Under the pieces are notes generated by a model. The model was not told where the DNA came from, did not search any database, and was given only the letters and a program-made list of their open reading frames with translations. A stretch of 29,430 nt of DNA from positions 1 to 29,430 of the forward strand of contig CAUJFU010000436.1 in assembly GCA_963169055.1 (NCBI GenBank), in the 5' to 3' direction. This DNA comes from Myxococcota bacterium (GTDB taxonomy: Bacteria > Myxococcota_C > UBA6777). Position 1 is the first letter of the stretch. Each line of letters opens with the position of its first letter. Made by a program: the position numbers and the translations under genes. Below are positions 17,907 through 26,900 of this stretch, piece after piece.

Positions 17907-18362
17907 TTGACCAAAACCCTTCATGAACACATCGCCGATCCCAATACCCGAAAAGCTGTCATCCGCGACTGCGTAGTCGTCCTCGAAGAAGAAGTGAACA
18001 AAAAAGGCGGACTCGGCGGGCTTGTCGTCAAAGGCGGCTTCAAAGTCATCAAAGGCGTCGGTAGCGGCACGCTCGAACGCTTGATCGATTGGCTGCTCGA
18101 CGAATTTGTCGATGCCATGGAACCTTTCTACCAACAATTCCAACAGATCGACGAAGCCGCCCGACCCACCTTCGCCCGATTTGTCGAAGACCGCACAGAC
18201 GCCGTCGCCAACGCCTTGATCAGCGTCACCGATCAACGGCGACAACGGGCCAAAAACAAACTCCTGATCAGCGCCTACGACAAACTCCGCCCCCAAGCCC
18301 TCCAACACGTCCGCGAAGGCGTCCCCTCCGTCGGTCGCCTCCTTCACAAATACATCGTTTAA
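17907..18362 (+). CDS. DUF6918-family protein, likely TTG start
   Basis: A 151-residue soluble protein. The body matches the DUF6918 pattern as I know it: a short start (TKTLHEHIADPNTRKAVIRD), a VVVLEEEVNKKGGLGGLVVK segment, a GTLERLIDWLLDEFVDAMEP segment, and a C-terminal VTDQRR, AYDKLRPQALQHVREGVPSV, then a GRLLHKY ending. Family members are mostly actinobacterial and have no known function. The frame is open far upstream, but residues before the family start look non-coding (Pro/Ser/His-rich), and they overlap the divergent membrane-protein gene. TTG at 17907, with AAGGA ten bases before it, gives the usual family length. No enzymatic motif is seen. It converges with the next gene, leaving an 81-bp gap with no terminator seen. 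Confidence 0.75.
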   Translation: MTKTLHEHIADPNTRKAVIRDCVVVLEEEVNKKGGLGGLVVKGGFKVIKGVGSGTLERLIDWLLDEFVDAMEPFYQQFQQIDEAARPTFARFVEDRTDAVANALISVTDQRRQRAKNKLLISAYDKLRPQALQHVREGVPSVGRLLHKYIV

Positions 18363-18443
18363 CCCGCTGCATCGCCTTTTTCACGGATGGCTCGATTCTC
18401 CCCCCTGCATCGCTCCCGTCCCCAAAGCATCACCAAAGCGCCA

Positions 18444-18929
18444 TCAATCGGCAGATTCGGAGCCTCTTCGTCGATTTCTGGCTTCTTCGTTGGCTTTTTG
18501 TGCGGCTTCGATCAGTTCGCGGGTAGGCATCAAGATCACCAAGCAAAAGATCCCCGCTCCCATAAAGCTGTAAGAGACCTGCAAAGAAGCCCCCATCATC
18601 GATAGCACAAAGCCATAAATACAGATCGACTCACACAACGCCAGACGAACGATGAACACCATAAACGGATGCGCGGACTTCATCAGCACAGGCAACGCAA
18701 ACAAAGCCAACACACCGACCGTCACGCTCACCGCAGCGAACGCCATGGTGAGCAGATTCACTAGTGCTGCGCTTTCTGTAGCGCGTTTTGCGATCTGTTC
18801 GGCGGTCATTTGTGCGCGCAAGATGTAGGCGATCAACGCATACAAAAATCCCGATCCGACCATCGCCCCCCACAACACATAAAAAAGAAACCCGGGATTT
18901 CCGCCTTGTGGTTGTGTCTGTCTCGCCAT
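18444..18929 (-). CDS. Four-helix membrane protein with a c-subunit-like acidic helix
   Basis: A 161-residue integral membrane protein. Helices lie at about 14-37, 58-82, 88-112 and 115-134, with a charged C-terminal tail (EAAQKANEEARNRRR). The ATG at 18929 has AAGGAG eight bases upstream. The third helix reads RLALCESICIYGFVLSMMG. The Glu100 in a hydrophobic segment followed by IYG resembles the ion-binding helix of F/V-type ATPase c-subunits (ALAEALAIYGLV type). The matching Gly-rich first helix of c-subunits is not evident, so this is a resemblance only. It begins 25 bp after the DUF4476 gene ends, so the two are probably co-transcribed. Function is unknown. Confidence 0.75.
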   Translation of the reverse strand: MARQTQPQGGNPGFLFYVLWGAMVGSGFLYALIAYILRAQMTAEQIAKRATESAALVNLLTMAFAAVSVTVGVLALFALPVLMKSAHPFMVFIVRLALCESICIYGFVLSMMGASLQVSYSFMGAGIFCLVILMPTRELIEAAQKANEEARNRRRGSESAD

Positions 18930-18954
18930 ATTTCTTTCTCCTTGTGGGATCGGG

Positions 18955-19938
18955 CTAGTTGCAGATCTGCATCACACGATCTTTGCTGGCTTGAAAGCTG
19001 AATTCGTTGGCGATGATGTAGGTGTTTCCGCGATCTGCGAGACCTCGACAAAAGAAGCCAACCACTTGCAGCTTGCTGCTATCAAAGCTAAACACCCGAA
19101 CAATCGCCCCAACTTGGGCTGCACGCATCGGTCGCAGCGCATAACGCGAAAGATTGCGCGCTGCATCGATCTTGCTCTTGTCAAAGGAAAACACCCGAAT
19201 AAAGCGGCGGATCGAACGCCATGTCAGCACTTCGTTACGGGAGCGAAGCCCCGCAAGCCAACTCCCCAACATCCGCATCCGCGCATCATCAAAGCTTTGG
19301 TTGCTCAACGCCGCCGCAAAACTGCGAGCTTGGGATTCGGGTACAACCGAAATTTGAGCTACGGGCGGCGGTTGTACCACCACAGGAGGAGGGGGTTCTT
19401 GACCGGAGGGCGGCGGAGGAACGGGCGATCCGCTCGGCGCGGGCATATCGTCATCGGATGTGTTTGCACCTGCGGGCGGGCTACCGGGCGGAAAATCGAT
19501 CGGCATGGCCCCGCAACGCAAGGTGGTGACGTCTTGTTGCAGCGCGATAAAGGCTTGTTGTGGTGTGCGTGTGAAGCGGTTGAACCACAAACCATCACGG
19601 ATTCCGCCCACTTGCACTGCGAGGCGCTTTTTGCCGTACTCACCGGGGTTACAGAAGCGTGCGAGTGGAATGCTGCGTGCGAATTTGCGTCGCATCATCG
19701 GAAAGATGCGGCTTTGTTGCCAGCCTGTAGGAGTTCGAATCCACACGCGCACCATAAAGCGCCCACCGCGCATGCTCATCCGACGCCACACGTGTCTTTT
19801 CACACGGATATTCATCATCACTTGGCCATCCATCGGCGTCAACATCACGTTGATCGCTTGAGCTTGCGCACGCTGTTCGACGCCAAGCATCGCCATCCAC
19901 AACGTACCGCACAGCACCAGTCCTTTGAACAATCGCAT
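18955..19938 (-). CDS. Exported protein with C-terminal DUF4476 domain
   Basis: A 327-residue secreted or periplasmic protein. Residues 1-27 are a signal peptide (MRLFKGLVLCGTLWMAM, cut near AQA). Residues 28-145 are basic and beta-like with two Cys (96 and 142). Residues 148-195 form a Pro/Ser/Gly-rich linker. Residues 205-326 fit DUF4476: two repeats of the RVFSFD-S/K-K pattern (IRVFSFDKSKIDAARNLSRY and VRVFSFDSSKLQVVGFFCRG) and a closing ANEFSFQASKDRVMQIC. The ATG at 19938 has AAGGAGAAGGA directly upstream, so longer in-frame readings that overlap the kinase gene are rejected. DUF4476 is a widespread helical domain with no known activity. Cys297 and Cys326 could pair with the other Cys residues. 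Confidence 0.8.
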   Translation of the reverse strand: MRLFKGLVLCGTLWMAMLGVEQRAQAQAINVMLTPMDGQVMMNIRVKRHVWRRMSMRGGRFMVRVWIRTPTGWQQSRIFPMMRRKFARSIPLARFCNPGEYGKKRLAVQVGGIRDGLWFNRFTRTPQQAFIALQQDVTTLRCGAMPIDFPPGSPPAGANTSDDDMPAPSGSPVPPPPSGQEPPPPVVVQPPPVAQISVVPESQARSFAAALSNQSFDDARMRMLGSWLAGLRSRNEVLTWRSIRRFIRVFSFDKSKIDAARNLSRYALRPMRAAQVGAIVRVFSFDSSKLQVVGFFCRGLADRGNTYIIANEFSFQASKDRVMQICN

Positions 19939-20008
19939 CGAATCCTTCTCCTTTGTCTGTTTTTTGAAGGTTGTTTTTTCTGAAAAGTTGCGGGCTTCTC
20001 TCAGATCA

Positions 20009-20037
20009 GGCTCGGCGGTCGTAGACGAGCCACCGCC
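20009..20037 (-). promoter_or_regulatory. Two mutually exclusive overlapping hairpins downstream of the kinase gene
   Basis: GGCTCG (20009-20014) pairs with CGAGCC (20026-20031), and GGCGGT (20014-20019) pairs with ACCGCC (20032-20037). The two 6-bp stems overlap, so only one can form at a time. They sit 8-37 bp after the kinase stop codon on the minus strand. No T-run follows, so this is not a standard terminator. Confidence 0.3.
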
Positions 20038-20045
20038 CCCTCTAT

Positions 20046-21713
20046 TCAATCTTTGCGCTCAAGCCAGAGGCTCCACAGAACCAAAAAGCCCAAAAAGCTG
20101 CCCAGCGCGTAACCACCAAACGAGAACCACGACAAGCCCAACAACGCAGGTGTGCCAGAATCCGCATTCATCGTCGCGATCAGCAAAAACACAAAGGACA
20201 TCGCAACCATCATCTTGCGTCCATTTTGTCTGCGGTATTCGCGCAAAAAAGCCTCGAACTGGACATTATCGATCCCAAACTTGATCCGCCCATTTTCCAC
20301 ACCCATCAAGATCTGTTGGGCGGTGACTGGGAATTGTTTGAGCAAACGAAGAAGCTGTGTCGACTGCCGAAAAAGCTGGTTGGTGATCGATTCAAAGCTG
20401 TACCGCTCTTTGACAACCGCCCGAACATAGGGCTCGATCGCAGCGATCAGATCCATGTCAGGGTCCATCTGTTTGCCTACCCCTTCGACCGTGATCAGCG
20501 CTTTGAACATCATCGTATAATCGGGGGGAACCGCCATGCGATGCCGCATCGCACCTTCCAAGATATCCTGCAACAATCCGCCAAACTCGATATCGGACAT
20601 CCGCGCCCCCACGAGGTGCTTGTCCATCACCAACATCACATCCGAAACAAATCGATCATAATCCACAGGCGCACGTTTCCGACCGATCTCGTACAAGACT
20701 TCGGCCACGCCTTCGTAATCGCGCCGAATCACCGCCAACAACAGATCGATGATGTAATCTTTCATCCGAGGCGTCAGCCGCCCGACCAAGCCAAAGTCGA
20801 TCAAGGCCACCGACAGATCTTCTTCGATCAAGATGTTCCCGGGATGCAGATCCCCATGAAAAAACCCGTACACAAAGATCATCTCACACACAACGCGAAG
20901 TGTATTCTTGACGATCTGTACCCGATCTCCTAGAGACTCCGTGATCTTGGAACCCTTGATCCGCTCCATCACAAGGATGCTTTTGTTCGACAAGGCGGGA
21001 TAAGGCTGCGGGATATGAACCCCTTCAGCGTTTGCAAAGTTTTGGCGAAAACGGTTGATGTTGCGTAGTTCGTGCGTAAAGTCGATCTCTTTCAAGATCT
21101 CTTTCTCGAACTCTTCGATCATCCCCACGGGATCGAACAATTCAATGTCAGCAAAGATCTGCGTGGCTTGCTTTGCCAAGAGCTTCATCAACGAAAGATC
21201 GCTGGTCATCGACTCCCGCGCCCCCGGGCGAGCCACTTTGACCACCACTTCGGTATCATCCGGCAGATACGCGATATGCACTTGTGCGATCGAGGCCGAA
21301 GCAAGGGGCTTTTCCTCAAAGCGCAAAAACACCTCTTGGATCGGCTTTCCCAAAGACTCCTCGACTTGGATCTTGATCACCTCGAACGGAAGGGGGGCAG
21401 CGCTTGCTTGTAGCCGCTTAAACTCCACGATGTACTCTTCGGGGACGATATCTGCCCGCGTACTCAGGATCTGCCCCAACTTGATAAACGTCGGCCCCAA
21501 CTCTTGGATCGCCATACACAGACGTTGAGGCGTTGACATCCCTTGATCGGGCTTGGCTTCTCCCACCAAGATCCGCCCCACAATATTTTCTTGCAGGTTC
21601 ATCCGCGTCACCAGTTCGCCAAAACCATGACGCACCAGCACCGTGATGATCTGTCGCAAACGGCCAACATCTTGCCACGCTTGCCCGATATTCGCATACC
21701 GCAATGGGTTCAT
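20046..21713 (-). CDS. AarF/UbiB (ABC1/ADCK) family atypical kinase
   Basis: A 555-residue protein of the UbiB/ADCK family. Visible motifs: the KxGQ segment LGPTFIKLGQILSTRADIVP (72-91), the Ala-rich nucleotide loop ASIAQVH (140-146), the ATP lysine in VVVKVARPG (about 159), EIDFTHELRN (209-218), HGDLHPGN (286-293) and the DFG aspartate at 306 in LIDFGLVGRL. The last 55 residues contain two membrane helices separated by NADSGTPALLG, as is common for UbiB. The family supports ubiquinone biosynthesis or lipid handling and has ATPase activity. No other quinone genes are nearby. ATG at 21713 has GGGAGG upstream; an in-frame TTG one codon earlier is a poorer choice. It diverges from the beta-barrel gene pair. 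Confidence 0.95.
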   Translation of the reverse strand: MNPLRYANIGQAWQDVGRLRQIITVLVRHGFGELVTRMNLQENIVGRILVGEAKPDQGMSTPQRLCMAIQELGPTFIKLGQILSTRADIVPEEYIVEFKRLQASAAPLPFEVIKIQVEESLGKPIQEVFLRFEEKPLASASIAQVHIAYLPDDTEVVVKVARPGARESMTSDLSLMKLLAKQATQIFADIELFDPVGMIEEFEKEILKEIDFTHELRNINRFRQNFANAEGVHIPQPYPALSNKSILVMERIKGSKITESLGDRVQIVKNTLRVVCEMIFVYGFFHGDLHPGNILIEEDLSVALIDFGLVGRLTPRMKDYIIDLLLAVIRRDYEGVAEVLYEIGRKRAPVDYDRFVSDVMLVMDKHLVGARMSDIEFGGLLQDILEGAMRHRMAVPPDYTMMFKALITVEGVGKQMDPDMDLIAAIEPYVRAVVKERYSFESITNQLFRQSTQLLRLLKQFPVTAQQILMGVENGRIKFGIDNVQFEAFLREYRRQNGRKMMVAMSFVFLLIATMNADSGTPALLGLSWFSFGGYALGSFLGFLVLWSLWLERKD

Positions 21714-21872
21714 CAAAAAGCCTCCCTCGGCTCAAATAGACAGGTCTCGACTCGCTTTTTATCGATCAGATCGGAAAAGACGGTGGCTTGCGAAAGGGTC
21801 GTTGCACAAGCAACCGCATCATACAAACATCCGACAATCACCACAAACCTTTCATACGCGAAAGGAACCTTT

Positions 21873-22448
21873 ATGCCCTTACACCGCTCGCTTTGCAACA
21901 CGCCCATTCTGCTTGGGCGTTTTTTTTGTTGGGTCGGAGTGTTGGCGCTGATCGTGGTGGTAGGAGAGCAAACCACACACGCGCAAAGCACCCGTCCGAC
22001 CGCACAAAAAGAACGAGACCCGATGCTTTTGCGCCACCGCATCGAGATGGGCACGCAAGTCGACTTTTCTCGCGATGCACGCGCCCCTTTTGGCGCAGGA
22101 CTGCGCGTGGGTTACCAATATCGGATGCTTGCGCAGATCCACCTCGGTGCATGGGTGCATTGGACGTATCACGGCGTTGCGCATGAGGCGCGGGCAGCGC
22201 TTGGTTTGCATCTACTCCTTGATCTGTTGCCGATCATGCCTTTTCTTCAACTCAGCTTCGGCTTACAAACCCGCGTCACGTTGATCGGCGTGTTTTTTAC
22301 GCCTGACGTTCATGCGGCTCTTGGTGTCGAGATCCCGATCAGTGCGCGTTGGCGTCTTGGTGCAGCCTTTCACTTCTACCTCCCCACCACCCCCGAATCT
22401 TTCCCCACAACACAAAGCTTGCTTCTCCATGCAACGTGGGTATGGTAG
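21873..22448 (+). CDS. Outer-membrane beta-barrel-like protein
   Basis: A 191-residue protein starting at ATG 21873, six bases after AAAGGA. Residues 1-38 form a signal peptide with a long hydrophobic core (FFCWVGVLALIVVVG) and a cut near THA-Q. The rest has alternating polar and hydrophobic strands with Gly and aromatic residues (GAGLRVGYQYRMLAQIHLGAWVHWTYHG, about residues 71-98) and ends in ATWVW, an aromatic C-terminus like those recognised by the BAM machinery. It is short, enough for perhaps eight strands. No specific family was recognised. It stands 60 bp before a second barrel gene. Unusually, a terminator-shaped hairpin overlaps codons 10-18. Longer readings overlapping the kinase gene have no ribosome-binding site. 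Confidence 0.78.
   Translation: MPLHRSLCNTPILLGRFFCWVGVLALIVVVGEQTTHAQSTRPTAQKERDPMLLRHRIEMGTQVDFSRDARAPFGAGLRVGYQYRMLAQIHLGAWVHWTYHGVAHEARAALGLHLLLDLLPIMPFLQLSFGLQTRVTLIGVFFTPDVHAALGVEIPISARWRLGAAFHFYLPTTPESFPTTQSLLLHATWVW
21900..21927 (+). terminator. Intrinsic-terminator-shaped hairpin inside the barrel gene's signal-peptide codons
   Basis: ACGCCCA (21900-21906) pairs perfectly with TGGGCGT (21914-21920) around a 7-base loop, and eight T in a row follow (21920-21927). This has the shape of a rho-independent terminator on the plus strand. It begins 27 bases after the A of the start codon, so it may act as an attenuator coupled to translation. Confidence 0.65.
22419..22446 (+). promoter_or_regulatory. 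Possible sigma70-type promoter for the second barrel gene
   Basis: TTGCTT (22419-22424) and TATGGT (22441-22446) are 16 bp apart, overlapping the end of the first barrel gene. Transcription would begin near 22453, giving a leader of about 55 bases. The same -35 hexamer occurs at the valS promoter. Confidence 0.45.
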
Positions 22449-22507
22449 ACTCCAATCGTTTTGTATCCCTGAGGCCGCAACCTCACTTGTAGAGAAAGGA
22501 GCTTGGG

Positions 22508-23152
22508 ATGATCCACATCCTTCGCTGTATCCGTCGAATCGCTTTGTTTGGTTTGCTTCTTTCAGGTGCTTCCCTTGCCTTGCCTTCCCAAGCCCACGCA
22601 CAGTTTAAACACCACGGGTTGGGCATCATCGCAGGAACGCGCTACACCTTTAACGTCGAAGGCGATCCCAGCTCTCCAAACGCGCTCGCCAAGCGCGGCT
22701 ATGGTGTAAGCATCGCCTACATCAACTTCGGCCTCGAATACCAATACCGCTTTCTCAACAACTGGCTCGTTGGTGTCGATGCGCATATCTCCTTCCATAG
22801 CTGCAACGCTGGAAATCCCCCTGTCTCCAAAGGAGGCTCTGCGGTCTGCGAACGCGCTGTCTCGACACCCATTATGTTCGCAGCCATGACCGAGATTCGT
22901 TATCTTTTCCTGACAGATGAGTTCCGTCCCTACGTCGGTTTGGGGGTCGGCGTTTGGCAATCGCTGGCTTTTGTCGAAGAAGGTCTGACTTCTTTTGGCG
23001 GCGTTGTGACGGTCGGTTTTGAATACTTTGTCAAAGAAGAGATCTCGATCGGTTTGCGCATCCGAAACGGACTCCAACTGCTCATCGGTGCCCAAAATAT
23101 CACGCCCTTTTATACCCTGTCTGGCGGCTTTGTTTTTAACGCCTACTTCTGA
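22508..23152 (+). CDS. Outer-membrane beta-barrel protein
   Basis: A 214-residue protein. The ATG at 22508 has AAAGGAG upstream. Residues 1-31 are a signal peptide (basic start, hydrophobic core, cut at AHA-Q). The mature part is Gly- and aromatic-rich with amphipathic strands (GLGIIAGTRYTF, INFGLEYQYRFLNNWLVGVD, YVGLGVGVWQ, VGFEYFVKEEISIGLRIRNG). It ends in FVFNAYF, a C-terminal Phe typical of outer-membrane barrels. The sequence resembles OmpA-like/OmpW-type porin folds in a general way, but no family signature is decisive. Two Cys (98 and 113) could pair in an outer loop. Its 3' end is partly repeated just downstream. Confidence 0.82.
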   Translation: MIHILRCIRRIALFGLLLSGASLALPSQAHAQFKHHGLGIIAGTRYTFNVEGDPSSPNALAKRGYGVSIAYINFGLEYQYRFLNNWLVGVDAHISFHSCNAGNPPVSKGGSAVCERAVSTPIMFAAMTEIRYLFLTDEFRPYVGLGVGVWQSLAFVEEGLTSFGGVVTVGFEYFVKEEISIGLRIRNGLQLLIGAQNITPFYTLSGGFVFNAYF

Positions 23153-23175
23153 CGCCGCTTTTCAATGCCTACTTC
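23133..23175. repeat. Imperfect repeat of the barrel gene's last codons just after its stop
   Basis: Seventeen bases ending in the last sense codon (23133-23149) recur at 23159-23175 with 15 identities. Both differences are C/T changes. Read in triplets from 23158 the copy again spells FNAYF, with TTC for TTT and AAT for AAC, in a different frame from the gene. Confidence 0.6.
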
Positions 23176-23256
23176 CAATCTCACCCCACGCTTACGCCCC
23201 TGCTTTCTCCTGTCTGATCCGCCGTTTCCTTCGTTTCTCTTGCCCACGAAAATCCT

Positions 23257-23285
23257 TTGACGACGGGTGATTCTTCTGTTAAGAA
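23257..23285 (+). promoter_or_regulatory. Weak promoter candidate for hpt
   Basis: TTGACG (23257-23262) and TAAGAA (23280-23285) are 17 bp apart. Transcription would begin about 37 bases before the GTG start of hpt. The -10 match is poor. Confidence 0.25.
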
Positions 23286-23314
23286 GCGGGCCACACGCCC
23301 CAAGGCCCCCGCAC

Positions 23315-23331
23315 AAGGAGATATCATCGTG
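23315..23331 (+). promoter_or_regulatory. Ribosome-binding site that fixes the GTG start of hpt
   Basis: AAGGAG at 23315-23320 stands eight bases before GTG at 23329. The alternative in-frame TTG at 23257 has no such site and would add 24 residues unlike the family. Confidence 0.8.
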
Positions 23332-23877
23332 TCGATCTTCAAAGACTCTCCCTTCGAGATCCTGCTTACTCAAGAACAAATCCATACCCGTATCCAAGAA
23401 CTCGGTGCGCAGATCACCCAAGACTATCAAGACAAAGATCTCGTCTTGGTCGGCGTTTTGCGCGGAAGTTATCTCTTTCTTGCCGATCTCTCCCGTCACA
23501 TCGATCTGCCTTTGATCATCGATTTCCTTGCCGTCTCTTCTTACGGCACACGCACCCAAAGCTCGGGGGTCGTTCGCCTGACCAGCGATCTCTCGACCTC
23601 CATCGTCGACAAAGATGTCTTGATCGTCGAAGACATCATCGACACGGGCTTGACCATGAACTACTTGGTCGAAAATCTCCAAACGCGAAGACCCCGATCC
23701 ATCCGCGTTTGCTCGCTCCTCGATAAACCTGCCCGCAACATCCAGCCTGTGACGGTTCACTACCTCGGCTTCGAGATCCCCGATAAATTCGTCGTAGGAT
23801 ACGGTCTCGATTATATGGGACGTTATCGAAACCTCCCGTATATCGGCTTTCTTAGTCACCCTCCCGTCGAAGACTAA
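23329..23877 (+). CDS. hpt: Hypoxanthine phosphoribosyltransferase
   Basis: A 182-residue cytoplasmic purine-salvage enzyme that makes IMP (or GMP) from hypoxanthine (or guanine) and PRPP. Motifs: LRGS at 44-47 (pyrophosphate loop), SSYGT at 70-74 (mobile loop), and the PRPP-binding loop VLIVEDIIDTGLT at 97-109 with its paired acidic residues. DKPARN near 132-137 and the C-terminal VVGYGLDYMGRYRNLPYIGF stretch match bacterial Hpt closely. The GTG start gives the usual family length. It converges on the large SIR2-like gene with a 24-bp gap. The nucleoside-type permeases at 2713-4660 could in principle feed the same salvage pathway, but they lie far away. Confidence 0.95.
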   Translation: MSIFKDSPFEILLTQEQIHTRIQELGAQITQDYQDKDLVLVGVLRGSYLFLADLSRHIDLPLIIDFLAVSSYGTRTQSSGVVRLTSDLSTSIVDKDVLIVEDIIDTGLTMNYLVENLQTRRPRSIRVCSLLDKPARNIQPVTVHYLGFEIPDKFVVGYGLDYMGRYRNLPYIGFLSHPPVED

Positions 23878-23901
23878 GACGATATCCAAAAGAAGTGTGA
23901 T

Positions 23902-26900
23902 TTATCTTCGGGGTGCTCTGCGTTTGGAGGATCGCTTGCGTGTCGGTGGCTTGCTCGCACGTAAAGGCTCCTTTGCAGAAGAAGGCGCGATCATGGAACT
24001 TGTTGTATCGCGCAGCGCCACAATCACCGCCGCGTGCGAAAAGTGGCCTTGGGCGCGCAGACTGACTTGGTGAAGTCCTCGCCCTGCTGTCAACGCAAAG
24101 GGCGGTGCTTGTTGGAGCCTTGCCATGAGAGGCAGCGCTTCGCGCCCTGCCACCAACGCGCAAAGCTCGATCAGACGGCGTAAACGGGACAATCGCTTGA
24201 AAAGGTCGCTCGCTCGTTCGCGAACATCTGCCGCGCTGCGCGGGCGATCTCCCTGCTTGCGTGTTGTGATATAGGCCAGCCGTTCTCGTTCTAGCATAGC
24301 GAGCAATGCAGGCGCGATCGCTGGGTTTCTTTGTGAGCGCAACGCGAAAAACACTGTGCTTTCATCAGACCCTGCCTTTTCCAAAAGCTCCAACAGCACA
24401 TACGCGGCCTCGGGTCGCTCAAAACGGCCTAGCGCGTAAATCGCTGCATTCCGAACATAAGAATGCTCACCCGAACGCGCCCACCGCGCAAATCTCGGAA
24501 GGTCCACGGGATTTTGAAACCCCTCAAGCGCCCGTACAAACCCCGACAACGAAGCGCGTGTGCGTAAACTTTTGTGCATCTCGGGATGCGGTTTGTTTTT
24601 ACAGAATTTTTCGTACAGGCTTGGGTTGTCGATACCTCGATAGATGTTCAACACCTGAAAAAAATGTTGGCGAGACGATGTTGTGTTGATGCGTGCCAGC
24701 GTGTTGAGAAAAGAAGCATACGGGACGCGCTCCTTGCTCGGGGTACACAACAGCTTTTCCATGCTGTGTACCTCGATCTCTGGGGATTGAAAACGCCCGA
24801 CATACCAAGTGAGTTGTCGCCCCAGATCTTTGGACCACACAGGCGTCGAAAGCAAGCGCACAAGGGCTTGATAGGCTTCTTGCGAGCTAAACGCCCCCAA
24901 GGCTTGGCAGACATAACGCGCAAACATCACCCGCAGCCCTTTCGGCCAGCCTGCAAACGGCTCGTTTGCCGAACCCATCGCTTTTTGCAAGGCTCCCCAC
25001 GCCAAAGAAAAATACTTGTTGTCGTGGGTGTAAGAGAGTGCCAACGCTGCAAACAGCCGTGTATCCACAGAAGACGTTGGATCACGCAAGACCTCTTTGA
25101 TCAGAGGAATGCTCCTGTCGGTATCAAAGCGCGCAAGCACACGCGCCATCCGATCTTTTCGAGAAAGCTCCCGCAAGCCTTTGTAGTACGCTGGCCGCAA
25201 AGCATGCAGCTTTTTGGAATACTCCATGTCTTTTCTTCGCTCGCTATAGCGCATCTCCTGCATGGCATAATAAGGCTTTATCTTTTCTATATCGGTAGGT
25301 TTACGCAAAAATTCAAGCAAAAGTTGCGCGGCTTCTTTGGTGTTGATCAAGTTGAAATAAGACAGCAACGGTTGCCAGTCCTCGCTATCCTTTCCCAAAA
25401 GCAGCGTCTTGTAGATCGGCAAGGCCCGTGCTGCATGACCACGTGTCAGCAGGATATACATGGCGCGGTAGCGCAACATCTGCCAATCGATGTCCAAAAA
25501 TCGTGGATCGTTTTCTTGCGTGGCGGCTTGCACAAGAATCTCAACCGCCTCTGGTGTACCGATCTGACTAAGCGCGTAATACGCCCAAACCACCGACCTT
25601 CTCAACCGGTAGGGTACGCGGCGAGGGGATGAACTCTTTTCGAGGCGATGCACACCCCCGTTGGCGCGCAAACCGCCTTGGATCGGAGGTTGCGCAGGGT
25701 TGTTTGTTGTGCGGTTGTCTCCAATAGGATCGGCCTTGGGGAAGGCATGGCGGCTGATTTGCTTGTCTGCGGGGGTGCGCAAACGTCGCAGCCATCGTTG
25801 GATCGCGGAGACATAGATATCGCTCGGCGCGTAACGCGCAAGCACCAAAAGGCGATCATCGTCCTCGGCGTCTTCGTCAAGTCCTTGGAGTACCCACGCT
25901 TGAACGCCGGGTGTAGAGAGGCTGCGCAGGGCGTATTCAACGGAGGAACGAAACAACGCGATGCGTTTGTGCTTCATCAAAGCAAACAGGATCGATTCGA
26001 GGCGCTTGATATGCCCCTGATCCACCTCGCCATTGTTCACAGCAAGCGCGGCGTAGGGCAAAAGGTAAAGATAGGGATGCACCCAATCATGGTTTTTCTG
26101 ACGCTCCACCAGCACCTTTTCAACGGCGTCATACTCCTCCAACCAAGCCCCCACAAGACGCGACATCTCAGGCTGGATCCCTGCGAAAAAGCTGATCATT
26201 TTTCGCTCTTGTTGCACCAACATCCGCTTCTGCTCGGCGAAGGGAAATCGTGCGATCTGATAAGAAGCCCCTAACAACCGGAAGTGTTGATCCACAAACC
26301 CCACATCTCCCGCCGACAAAATGCGCAAGACCCCGTTGTCCACCATCTCACGCAAAAGCTTGCTTGACTGTTGCAGATCAAGTCGGGCCAGCAGCGCGAT
26401 CTGTTCGAGTGCATCATCTCGCCGAACAGTCGGCGTTTTCTGGCGCAAACTCAAAAAGGCGAGAGCAGATAAGATCTTGACTTTGAGCGTCATCTCAAAA
26501 GCTCCGCGATCCAACATACTGCGAACCAGCCGATCGTAGATCACGCCGAGATTACGGGGCGCATGGCCCACCAACAAATAATACTGAACACACAAAGACA
26601 AGATCAAAGGGTGGCTGATATTTTGGCTCAAATAACCGTTGTTCATCAGCTCGCGAAAAAATCGCGAAGAAGTTTGTTTGTACAAAAACTCCCTTGCGAC
26701 GCGGCTTTCATACGATTGTTGCTTGAGGCGCACAAAACGGGGCGCAAGCGACTCGATCGCAGCGAGACTGCGTTCTTGGTATACAGCGAAGATCGTTCGA
26801 CTTTTGCCATAACGCTCTGCAAACTCCACCACCTTCGGCAAGAGATTGGCGGGACTGCCCGCCTGTTCGATCTGCGTGAAGTAGAAGGTGGCGGCTCCTT

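Noticed and set aside
21801-21814. GTTGC-ACAA-GCAAC inverted repeat between the kinase and barrel genes as an operator
   Set aside because: Only 5-bp arms, with no second copy and no promoter recognised beside it; easily chance.
23257-23328. Longer hpt reading from TTG at 23257
   Set aside because: No ribosome-binding site and an N-terminus unlike the family; the GTG at 23329 has AAGGAG at ideal spacing.
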